NCBI GenBank assembly: GCA_002409365.1
Contig: DHUW01000041.1
Location: forward strand, 41,792 to 55,052
Origin: Anaerolineaceae bacterium UBA5224
GTDB lineage: Bacteria > Chloroflexota > Anaerolineae > Anaerolineales > Anaerolineaceae
Direction of reading: 5' to 3'
DNA length: 13,261 nucleotides
The translations under genes were made by a program, and so were the position numbers. The number at the start of each line of letters is the position of its first letter. The stretch's first letter is position 1. The notes under the pieces were generated by a model. The model was not told the origin of the DNA and searched no databases. It was given only the letters and a program-made list of their open reading frames with translations. This document shows positions 5,635 through 12,842 of this stretch, one piece after another.

Positions 5635-8175
5635 CTAGTTTCTCAGTGCTTCTTTCCAGGCGCCAATGACTTTTCGGTTTCGTTTTTCCAATGTTTGGGT
5701 CATGAGCTGGATTTTGGCAATCACATCCTCAAGATCCCATCCTTTTTCTTCAATGGTACCTTTGACAGATCTCAGCGTCTCGGAGGTGAGTTGGGATTGC
5801 GAGAGCATATCCACCAGATGCCAGGGGGAATGGGCTTTCCCTAAAACTTCCGCAGTGATTTTTTCGAGCTTCTTCAGCACTTCTTGCATCATGCGCTGAC
5901 CAGTTTTCAAATCCGCAGCCTCAATGTAGACACGGTTGATCGGCTCGGTACCGGAGGCACGCATGCGCAAGTAATAGTGGTCATTGCCAGTTTTATCCGA
6001 CAGCTGCATCTCAACCAGTTCGTAGCGGATGCCGCCGAGGTAATCGATCTTTAGTCTGGCGATCTCAAGATCGGAAGCCGGAAGTTCCCGTGGCATATCC
6101 AAATAATGGTCAATAAAGGCTTCCTTGGCTTCCAGCGGTGCGTCCACATCTGCACGCCCGGCATTCGAGGTGGGGTTATCGGAAGTGCCGTAGGAAGGCC
6201 ACAATCCCGGCAGCCGGATCAGTTCTTCCCAAATTTCCTTGAGACTGTGCAGGGGTTTTTCCGGGCGGGTGCCATAATAGGCGAGCATATCCAGGATCAG
6301 CAAGTTCGCCCATGGTCCGTCTTTGTCAGTGACGTGCCCACGCGTCGTTAGCCCGCTGGATTCCTCCCCACCGATCAGGATGCGATCACGCCAATTTTCT
6401 GGAAGCTCCTTAAGATTGTTATAAGAGCTATCCATTCGTCGGATTTCTTCAATATATTTGATCCCAACCGGTACAGCAAAAGCATTCTTTAGCGACCGGG
6501 TGGCGATATCCCCAAAGCGAGCCTGATAGATTTTTTGGCCGATGTAACCTGGCAGTGCTCCAGTTGCAGGTTTGTTGTCTTCGTTGCCGGGGATCATGCC
6601 TGCCAGAACTTCGATCAGGGGGGAACCTGTTTGAGTGGCAATCACGCGGCCAGTCAACCCCCGATCAACACCCAGGTAGCGGATGAGCATCGGCAAAATC
6701 TGGTTCGGGCGGAAGTAGACACCACCCTTGTCCACAATGCCGAAGCGATCAGCATCCGTATCCATACCAAAACCTACCTGTGCACCGGTTTCAACTACGG
6801 TCTGTTTAAGCAGCCAATTGAACGGCTCTTCAGGGTTGGCATAATCCTGTCCGCCCAGGTCCGGGTCGACTTCAGCATGCACGACGGTATAGCGAACACC
6901 AGCTTCACCCACCAACCGAGTCAGGTAGCCCCTGCCCGAGCCATGCATCTCGTCGATAACAATCATCTTGTCACTAAAATAGTGCCTGATGCGATCGAAG
7001 TCTATCGGAATGCGGGCGTTGCCCTTGCCATTGTTCTTGATCCACTGCACGTACTTATCCAATGGGTCAAAACCTTGCACCAATCCACGTGCGCGGGCAT
7101 CTTCGACATCAGACTGTCCACCGCCCTCATCTACCATCTGCAACTCATTGATGCGGAAGGCAATGAAATCGGTCACATTGGTCGGCGCTGGGTACCCCAG
7201 GCGCGGATTGAACTTGATGCCCTGCCATTCCGGCGGGTTGTGGCTGGCTGTAGCAATGATCAATCCTGCAATCTCATCTTTGGGGACGACTTCTGTTTCA
7301 TAAAACACCAGGGCTGGCGTGGGCACATCCCGATTGCCGATATGCAGGCGGAAGCCGTTGGCAAGGCAGGTTTCAGCTGCCCAACGGGTGACCACGTCAG
7401 AATTGCGACGGGTGTCATGCCCCAATACTACGATTCTTCCTGAAAGGTCTTCCGCCCCAACAAAAGCAGGGACGTTGCTGTTATTTAAAAAGTCGCAGAT
7501 CGCTTGTACTACCTGGCGCGCGCGTTTTTCAGTGAAATCATTACCCCAACGCCCGCGGACACCCGAAGTGCCAAAACGCAGATATTTGCGATCGTAAATT
7601 TCACGCAAGAGCCCCTTCTTCCCTGCCAAACCGAGCAGGATCGGGTCAGCTGTGCGCAGGCGGAAAGCATAGAGCTGCTCAAAAATGTTACCGACCTGGA
7701 TCACGCGGTAGGGCATGTAACGGTCAGGGTTCACCTGATCGTTCAAACTATTGAGCAGTGGGAGAGTCTCCAAATTAATAGCTTCGCGCAGAGAATCGAA
7801 AACCGGGTTTTGCAGGTAAAACTTAGCCAGTTCGATCGCTTTTCGTCTTAGGTCTCCGCTTAGGGGAATGTATTCACCCTCAATCTGCCGCTGGTAAGCA
7901 ACACCCTTCTCACCTTTGCCCTTGTAGAGCTCCAATCTGCCCTGGGTTCCGGTTGCAGCCAGGGTTAAAAACAGGCTGAAAATGCGTGACGAAATAGCCA
8001 GGTCATCCCCGACCAGGTCTGGTTCTTCAACCAGCAAGGCCCTGACTTCGTCCAGGTAAGCGGACATCGCCTCTACGGCTGGAACCCAGGTTTGGGGTTT
8101 ATCAGCTACCAGTAAGTCGCGATTCAGACGGTTGAAGTGAAAGGGGAGTTGTGATTTAAAGGTTTGCGTGGTCAT
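5635..8175 (-). CDS. Phosphoglucomutase/phosphomannomutase-like enzyme with long N-terminal extension
   Basis: A member of the alpha-D-phosphohexomutase superfamily, which moves phosphate between C1 and C6 of hexose phosphates through a phosphoserine. The catalytic core is complete: FGTSGVRG (201-208), phosphoserine loop TASHNP with Ser311, metal loop DTDADR (Asp472, 474, 476), sugar-specificity loop GGEESSG (602-608), and phosphate loop RASGTEP (739-745). The GGEESSG loop suits glucose- or mannose-phosphate enzymes; the exact substrate cannot be read from sequence. At 846 residues it is far longer than the usual 450-580. About 195 residues precede the core (mostly helical, no motif I recognise) and about 75 helical residues follow it. 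The ATG at 8175 has AGGAG (8189-8185) nine bases upstream. It begins 28 bases after glmM, so both are likely in one transcript. Because a related mutase sits directly upstream, the pair looks like functional specialisation rather than redundancy. Confidence 0.9.
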   Translation of the reverse strand: MTTQTFKSQLPFHFNRLNRDLLVADKPQTWVPAVEAMSAYLDEVRALLVEEPDLVGDDLAISSRIFSLFLTLAATGTQGRLELYKGKGEKGVAYQRQIEGEYIPLSGDLRRKAIELAKFYLQNPVFDSLREAINLETLPLLNSLNDQVNPDRYMPYRVIQVGNIFEQLYAFRLRTADPILLGLAGKKGLLREIYDRKYLRFGTSGVRGRWGNDFTEKRARQVVQAICDFLNNSNVPAFVGAEDLSGRIVVLGHDTRRNSDVVTRWAAETCLANGFRLHIGNRDVPTPALVFYETEVVPKDEIAGLIIATASHNPPEWQGIKFNPRLGYPAPTNVTDFIAFRINELQMVDEGGGQSDVEDARARGLVQGFDPLDKYVQWIKNNGKGNARIPIDFDRIRHYFSDKMIVIDEMHGSGRGYLTRLVGEAGVRYTVVHAEVDPDLGGQDYANPEEPFNWLLKQTVVETGAQVGFGMDTDADRFGIVDKGGVYFRPNQILPMLIRYLGVDRGLTGRVIATQTGSPLIEVLAGMIPGNEDNKPATGALPGYIGQKIYQARFGDIATRSLKNAFAVPVGIKYIEEIRRMDSSYNNLKELPENWRDRILIGGEESSGLTTRGHVTDKDGPWANLLILDMLAYYGTRPEKPLHSLKEIWEELIRLPGLWPSYGTSDNPTSNAGRADVDAPLEAKEAFIDHYLDMPRELPASDLEIARLKIDYLGGIRYELVEMQLSDKTGNDHYYLRMRASGTEPINRVYIEAADLKTGQRMMQEVLKKLEKITAEVLGKAHSPWHLVDMLSQSQLTSETLRSVKGTIEEKGWDLEDVIAKIQLMTQTLEKRNRKVIGAWKEALRN

Positions 8176-8203
8176 TGGATTGCTCTCCTAAGTTTTTGTG
8201 TGA

Positions 8204-9667
8204 TCAGGGTCTGGGCATTAAGCCGCCCTGGCTGACATTCAGGACTTCAATTTTTGCACCTGATGGAGTGTTAGTGAGTTTCTGAATCAAGTCGCAGACT
8301 TCCCAGGCGACGGCAGCGAGATCCTGCGCGCTACTGCGTTGATCGGTCTCGAGCATCAGTCGATATTTTGGCTCAGTGCCAGAATAGCGGGAATTCAACT
8401 GGACGAGTCCGGGCATTTCATCTTTCAATCGTTCAAGACGCTCCTGGAATCCAGGCAGCCTGTCCAGGTCGATTTTTGAAGCAACATTACACGAAGCCAC
8501 CACCTGGTTGAATTTCTGGATGTGTTTTGCCAGTTGTGACAGAGGTTGCCCGGGTGTATCTGTCAGTATTTTCAGGATAAAAAGCGCTGTACGTATGCCA
8601 TCCCCTGTACGATGGTCCTCATCGTAAAGGATAATATGCCCAGACTGCTCCCCCCCCAACCCGAGCTTGCCATCAGCTCCATTGAGCTGAGCAAGGTTCA
8701 ACAGTTCTTCGGTAACATATTTGTCTCCGACCGGAGTTTGCAGTAAGGTAAATCCCTTTTGAGTTGCAAATTGCTTCAAAGCACCGTTAGCCATCACGGT
8801 TGTCACCAGGGCATCACCCAGCAGCCGACCCTGTGCATGCAGCTCTTCGGCCAGCAAAGCCAACATGTGATCGCCATCGATCAGGGTACCTTTTTCGTCC
8901 ATCAAGATCACCCGGTCAGTATCACCATCGAAGGCAATCGCCAGATCTGCTTTTTCTTCGGCAATACGAGTTGCTAAAACGTCTGGCCGCGATCGCAAAT
9001 ATTCGGATCCACATTCTACATTGATGCGGCTGCCGTCGTTCTCGGTATTCAGAGCCACCAGGTTTGCACCCAGTCGGCGAAAGACTTCTGCTGCAGCTTT
9101 CCAGGCAGCTCCATTCGAACAATCCAGCAGGATTTTCAAGCTGCTCAAGTCAAGTTCCGGGAAGGTCGCATAGAGATCCAGTAGATAGGCTTCGAAAAGA
9201 TGCGGGCTTTCTTCACCCATGCATTCTTCTTCAAAATCTGATCGCTCTTCGGTGATCTCTGCCAGGTTTTGCTCAATCGCTTCTTCCTGTTCCTTTGATA
9301 ATTTCATACCTTCATTATTGAGGACTTTAATGCCATTTTCAGCTGCGGGATTGTGCGAAGCAGAAATCACCGCACCGGCATTTGCACCGACAAAACGAGT
9401 GAGGTAGGCGATGCCTGGCGTGGGAATGATGCCAAGGTCCAAAACGCGGGCGCCGCTCTCGCGCAGACCGGTTGCCAGTGCGCGCTGCAAAATTGGGCCG
9501 GATGTACGCGTGTCTCTGCCGATTACAAAAAGAGGTTGTCCTTTGGTTTCCTCAGCTACCGCTTTGCCAGCAGCCAGCCCTAATCGATAAACAAAGGCCG
9601 GTGTCATTGGTTCCTCACCAAAAGTTCCCCGAATTCCATCGGTTCCAAAATAATGATTTGAGTTCAT
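8204..9667 (-). CDS. glmM: Phosphoglucosamine mutase (GlmM)
   Basis: Converts glucosamine-6-phosphate to glucosamine-1-phosphate, the step toward UDP-GlcNAc for peptidoglycan and other glycans; cytosolic. Motifs: YFGTDGIRGTFG (6-17), catalytic loop ISASHNP with Ser104, metal loop DGDTDR (Asp247, 249, 251), GlmM-type specificity loop GGEQSGH (338-344), and phosphate loop RYSGTEPKYR (427-436). The 487 residues exceed the usual 445-460. The surplus is an acidic insertion at about 126-155 and a C-terminal tail after about 465. The ATG at 9667 is the only start that keeps the family N-terminus. Its AGGA (9684-9681) is 13 bases away, longer than ideal, and the upstream gene ends only 18 bases before, so translational coupling may help. 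The separation from phosphomannomutase relies on GGEQSGH, which is characteristic of GlmM. Confidence 0.92.
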   Translation of the reverse strand: MNSNHYFGTDGIRGTFGEEPMTPAFVYRLGLAAGKAVAEETKGQPLFVIGRDTRTSGPILQRALATGLRESGARVLDLGIIPTPGIAYLTRFVGANAGAVISASHNPAAENGIKVLNNEGMKLSKEQEEAIEQNLAEITEERSDFEEECMGEESPHLFEAYLLDLYATFPELDLSSLKILLDCSNGAAWKAAAEVFRRLGANLVALNTENDGSRINVECGSEYLRSRPDVLATRIAEEKADLAIAFDGDTDRVILMDEKGTLIDGDHMLALLAEELHAQGRLLGDALVTTVMANGALKQFATQKGFTLLQTPVGDKYVTEELLNLAQLNGADGKLGLGGEQSGHIILYDEDHRTGDGIRTALFILKILTDTPGQPLSQLAKHIQKFNQVVASCNVASKIDLDRLPGFQERLERLKDEMPGLVQLNSRYSGTEPKYRLMLETDQRSSAQDLAAVAWEVCDLIQKLTNTPSGAKIEVLNVSQGGLMPRP

Positions 9668-9685
9668 AATTTTTTCGAGATCCTT

Positions 9686-10579
9686 TTATTCGATCACAAT
9701 ATCTGCCACAACGGGTAGATGGTCGGAGATTGTATGTGCCAGGGGGGAGTTAATAATATGAGTCTCATAACTGACCAAACGCCTGGAAGGGAAAAAGAAA
9801 AGGTGGTCAACAGCACCGGCACTGACATGTGTCGGGATTTTCTCTTGCGGAGCAAGATGGACAAACTGATGATCACGCTCGAGCATATCTTTCAGGGAAT
9901 ACTCTTCAATTTCAGCATTAAAATCGCCCATAAGAATCAAAGGCGATTCCTGCAGCAGCACATGCTCTTCAACCAACCCAAGTACGCGGCTCATCTGTTG
10001 TGAGCGAGTGAGCCTGGCGGCGTCGACTACCTCGGACCAAACATGATCGCCTCTTTCACCCACCAATGTAGTCAGGTGCAGGTTCATCACATAGGGGAAT
10101 GGGTCTTGTTTCAACCGGGTCAAAATCACATAGCGGGGGTCAGTATCGCGGGTCCCTTCATAACTCAGAGGTGAGAATATCGGTACATTACGGGGAACAC
10201 CAACTTTTGTCGGATTGCCCAGGCGGGCAAACGGTACCCGGGAAAAGACAGCGTTTCCTTTTGACCAGTCCCACCAATCGTTAAAAAGACCGTTTATCAT
10301 CAGATCTTTTTTGATCTGCATGTGTTTTTTCATCGAGAGGGTTTCACCGTAGAAGTGATTATCAAAATTTCCGTCGATCTTGATACGTTCGATCATGCTG
10401 TGCAGCCCACCATCGGCATCGATATATTGGGCAACTTCCTGGACACCAAGGAAATCTGGCTTGATTTCGTTGATCAGTTGTGCCAAAGCCTGGGATTTTC
10501 CAGTAGATTGTTCTGGTGATCCGGTAAAGTTTTTAACTCCACCACCGAGGTTGAGAGTCATGACGCGCAAATTGAGCAT
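9686..10579 (-). CDS. Endonuclease/exonuclease/phosphatase (EEP) family protein
   Basis: A Mg-dependent hydrolase of the DNase I-like fold; members cut DNA, RNA, phosphoinositides or sphingomyelin, so the substrate is not known. The 297 residues carry the family's catalytic set: TLNL with Asn10, QEV with Glu48, NLHLTT with His168, GDFN with Asp219 and Asn221, VDHLFF with Asp258, and the terminal SDHLP with Asp286 and His287. There is no signal peptide or membrane segment, so it appears cytosolic. The DNA-binding features of exonuclease III are not evident. The ATG at 10579 has GGAG five bases upstream. It is the first gene of a probable operon with glmM (18 bases downstream) and the large mutase, but the link in function is unclear. 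Confidence 0.87.
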   Translation of the reverse strand: MLNLRVMTLNLGGGVKNFTGSPEQSTGKSQALAQLINEIKPDFLGVQEVAQYIDADGGLHSMIERIKIDGNFDNHFYGETLSMKKHMQIKKDLMINGLFNDWWDWSKGNAVFSRVPFARLGNPTKVGVPRNVPIFSPLSYEGTRDTDPRYVILTRLKQDPFPYVMNLHLTTLVGERGDHVWSEVVDAARLTRSQQMSRVLGLVEEHVLLQESPLILMGDFNAEIEEYSLKDMLERDHQFVHLAPQEKIPTHVSAGAVDHLFFFPSRRLVSYETHIINSPLAHTISDHLPVVADIVIE

Positions 10580-10611
10580 AGTATCTCCGACTGCATTCTA
10601 ATTAAAGGTGA

Positions 10612-10620
10612 ATTATACCA
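10612..10620 (-). promoter_or_regulatory. Extended -10 promoter of the EEP-glmM-mutase operon
   Basis: On the minus strand the bases read TGGTATAAT: a perfect TATAAT with the TGn extension. No good -35 is present at 17 bases. The expected start is near 10605, giving a 26-base leader with GGAG. It lies in the 82-base gap after the histidine kinase gene. Confidence 0.65.
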
Positions 10621-10661
10621 ACCATCCTGCCAAGCGGACTTCAAGGATATGAAACCTTAAT

Positions 10662-12011
10662 TCAAACTGGGTAGGGCAACTCTAGTACGAATTCTGCGCC
10701 ATGCTTGGGTGAATTACGTGCAAACAATTTTCCCCCATGGGCTTCGACGATACTCCTTGAGATCGTCAAGCCAAGCCCCAACCCTTCCACACTTCCCTGC
10801 GAAGAAGGTTTCACGCGGTAATAACGGTTAAAAATGGTATCCAATTTGTTCTCAGGAATCCCAGGACCCTGGTCAGTAATTATGACATCCAGCCGATTGA
10901 TCATTCGCAAGACACGCACACGAACCTCACCACCTTCAGGGGAATATTGGAAAGCATTTTGAAACAAGTTTTCAAAGACACGTTGCATGAGATGGGTATC
11001 AATATTGATCAGATAGTTTTCATCGCGCTTATTAAAAATGAGGTGTAGATCCTTTTTGGCATAAATACTCTCGAAGTAATTTACGATCTCCTGGATATAT
11101 GCCTGTAATTCCACTTCTTTCTTTTTTAATGTAAAAATCCCTGCAGCTGATAGAGTGAGCAGGCGTAAATCTTCAACCAGGTGGACAAGCTGATTGTTTT
11201 GCATTTTGAGGAGAGCAAGCCCCTCTTCATCAAAGGGGTAAACCTTATCTTCGAAGGCTTCAAGGGTAGCTTTTTGTACGCTCAAAGGTGTGCGCAAGTC
11301 ATGGGCGATATCCATGAGCATGTATTTTTGAACCCGTTGGTTTCTTTCAAGCTCATATGCCATATCATTGACCGCCTCACCAAGTTCTGCCATTTCGCGG
11401 TACGGCTCCAGTGAAACACGTAGATTCAATTCTCCTTTGGATATCTTTTTGACCGCCTCAATGGTTGTTTTGACCGGTCGGAGTAAGATGCGTGTCATAA
11501 TCATTGACATCACAACTGCGATGATCAAGCCGATCACCATTGCCCAACCAGTTGCCACCAAGGAGCCTTTGATAAGCTCTGCGTCCATGGTTGGCAAGAC
11601 ACTTTCAGGGCGACTGCTGGAATATAGATAGGCGACCTTTTCACCGCTAACGATAACCGGCGCACCAAGTACCAAGGATGAGCGCCTTACGATATCACCA
11701 TATTGCGCTTCGTTTTCCGACAGTAATATCTTGCCATCGATTCCGACCAAAGTTAAACCGTAATGTGAATTTTTTTCATCGATCGATTCGTCAATCAGCT
11801 TTTGGATATCGACCTGGTTTACACCATTCCAACTGCCTTTGGTTTGATAGTAATCTTCAAAAAAAACCTGGAAGGGCATGCTATCTTTAATCTGGTTTTC
11901 CTGCACGTATTTGACCATGGTAAAACGTAAAAACAGGATAGCCGTCAGAGAAGCTACTGTCAGAGTAACGAGAGCTACAACAAGGTAACTAAGCCTCATC
12001 CGATTGCTCAT
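10662..12011 (-). CDS. HAMP-domain sensor histidine kinase
   Basis: Inner-membrane sensor of a two-component system, 449 residues. TM1 lies at about 8-30, an extracytoplasmic sensor region at 31-150, TM2 at about 151-172, and HAMP at about 174-226. HisKA follows with the phosphorylated His237 in MDIAHDLRTPLS. The ATPase domain has an N box (ENLFQNAFQYSP, 347-358), a G1 box DQGPGIP (380-386), an F-box region (IFNRYYRV), and G2 GLGLGL (410-415). The sensor region carries EDYYQTKGSWNGV and ends GEKVAYLYSSSR, a layout I recall from BaeS-like and related kinases; the signal is not predictable. The ATG abuts the TAA of the response regulator with no base between. GGAG lies six bases upstream inside the regulator gene, so the two are translationally coupled partners. 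I saw no clear terminator behind it. Confidence 0.94.
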   Translation of the reverse strand: MSNRMRLSYLVVALVTLTVASLTAILFLRFTMVKYVQENQIKDSMPFQVFFEDYYQTKGSWNGVNQVDIQKLIDESIDEKNSHYGLTLVGIDGKILLSENEAQYGDIVRRSSLVLGAPVIVSGEKVAYLYSSSRPESVLPTMDAELIKGSLVATGWAMVIGLIIAVVMSMIMTRILLRPVKTTIEAVKKISKGELNLRVSLEPYREMAELGEAVNDMAYELERNQRVQKYMLMDIAHDLRTPLSVQKATLEAFEDKVYPFDEEGLALLKMQNNQLVHLVEDLRLLTLSAAGIFTLKKKEVELQAYIQEIVNYFESIYAKKDLHLIFNKRDENYLINIDTHLMQRVFENLFQNAFQYSPEGGEVRVRVLRMINRLDVIITDQGPGIPENKLDTIFNRYYRVKPSSQGSVEGLGLGLTISRSIVEAHGGKLFARNSPKHGAEFVLELPYPV

Positions 12012-12698
12012 TTATTTCTCCGTCTGCCCTGCCCGATAGCCTACGCCGAAAACGGTTTGAATATAGCTGGTGTCCGGATCGAGTTTTCTCAATTTTTGGC
12101 GAATATTCTTAATATGGATATCGATCGTGCGCTCGTAGCCTTCAAAGCGACCGCCCTGTGTAGCTTCCAATAATTCCATACGGGTAAATGCACGGTCGGG
12201 TTCGGTAATCAGCTGGCTTAAAAGTTGAAACTCCGCGGGAGTCAGATCAAGAGGCTTTCCGGCAACTGAAGCCGTATGCCCGCGCAGATCAATCTTAAGA
12301 GCACCCAGGCTCAGCCGATCCGACTGTGTTGCCGGACGGTTCAGCCGCCGCATTACCGCTTTAACACGTGCAACAACTTCCCGTGGCGAAAAAGGTTTAG
12401 TGATGTAATCATCCCCTCCCAATTCCAGGCCGATCAGGCGATCGACTTCGTCGACCCGGGCAGTAATCATAATCACGGGCACCTGATCTTTCTTGCGAAT
12501 TTCACGCAGGAGATCCAGCCCATCCATATCCGGAAGGTTTAAATCCAAAAGGATCATATCTGGATTTTCTTGCTCCCAAATTTTAAGACCCCTAGTGCCA
12601 GTGAAAGCCGAGAAAGGCTCGAACCCACTGTGACGAAGATAATCTTGCAGAATTCGGTTCAGATTCTCTTCATCCTCAATGATCAAAATTTTCTGCAT
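12012..12698 (-). CDS. OmpR/PhoB-family response regulator
   Basis: DNA-binding partner of the adjacent kinase, 228 residues from the chosen start. The receiver domain (1 to about 120) has the acidic pocket EDE (8-10), phosphoacceptor Asp52 in LLDLNLPDMDG, Thr79 in MITAR, and Lys101 in TKPF. The winged-helix output domain (about 135-228) shows LDLTPAEFQLL and the recognition helix region RTIDIHIKNIRQKLR, ending VFGVGYRAG. I start at ATG 12698, where the receiver begins MQKILIIEDE. AGGGAG (12707-12702) lies three bases upstream, which is close, but an upstream in-frame ATG at 12734 overlaps the likely -10 element and lacks a ribosome site. The expected transcript start near 12726 lies downstream of that ATG, which supports the shorter form. 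Confidence 0.95.
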   Translation of the reverse strand: MQKILIIEDEENLNRILQDYLRHSGFEPFSAFTGTRGLKIWEQENPDMILLDLNLPDMDGLDLLREIRKKDQVPVIMITARVDEVDRLIGLELGGDDYITKPFSPREVVARVKAVMRRLNRPATQSDRLSLGALKIDLRGHTASVAGKPLDLTPAEFQLLSQLITEPDRAFTRMELLEATQGGRFEGYERTIDIHIKNIRQKLRKLDPDTSYIQTVFGVGYRAGQTEK

Positions 12699-12732
12699 TT
12701 TCTCCCTAGAATTTGTTAAGTTAGTTAGCAGC

Positions 12733-12741
12733 ATTATCTCA
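12733..12741 (-). promoter_or_regulatory. Extended -10 promoter of the two-component operon
   Basis: The minus strand reads TGAGATAAT, a one-mismatch TATAAT with the TGn extension. The -35 position (TAGATT) is poor. The predicted start near 12726 gives a 28-base leader to ATG 12698. It faces the repeat-protein gene across the divergent gap. Confidence 0.5.
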
Positions 12742-12796
12742 CACCAAATTCATCAAATCTAAATAACTTTTGAGTAAATTCTGAATACTGTAATTT

Positions 12797-12805
12797 TATT
12801 ATAGT
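12797..12805 (+). promoter_or_regulatory. Candidate -10 region of the repeat-protein gene
   Basis: TATTAT (12797-12802) and TATAGT (12800-12805) overlap in an A/T-rich stretch. TTGAGT at 12770 is 21 or more bases upstream, too far for a normal -35. A weak promoter of this kind would suit activation by a DNA-binding protein such as the adjacent response regulator, which is inference. Confidence 0.35.
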
Positions 12806-12806
12806 G

Positions 12807-12828
12807 TCATCGTCACAAAGTGTGATGA
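12807..12828. promoter_or_regulatory. Operator-like palindrome at the repeat-protein transcript start
   Basis: TCACA-aag-TGTGA (12813-12825) is a perfect inverted repeat. It lies inside a wider imperfect one, because TCATC (12807-12811) also pairs with GATGA (12824-12828). It is just downstream of the candidate -10 region. A TCACA half-site recurs at 12739-12743 beside the two-component promoter. It could be a protein-binding site or a leader hairpin. Confidence 0.4.
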
Positions 12829-12842
12829 AAGATAGGAGAAAA

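Noticed and set aside
6535..7443. 302-codon plus-strand frame opposite the large mutase gene
   Set aside because: It lies wholly antisense to a gene with all catalytic motifs; no ribosome site or family signature is visible.
12699..12734. Longer response-regulator N-terminus starting at ATG 12734
   Set aside because: The ATG overlaps the likely -10 element and has no ribosome site; the receiver domain begins at 12698 with AGGGAG upstream.
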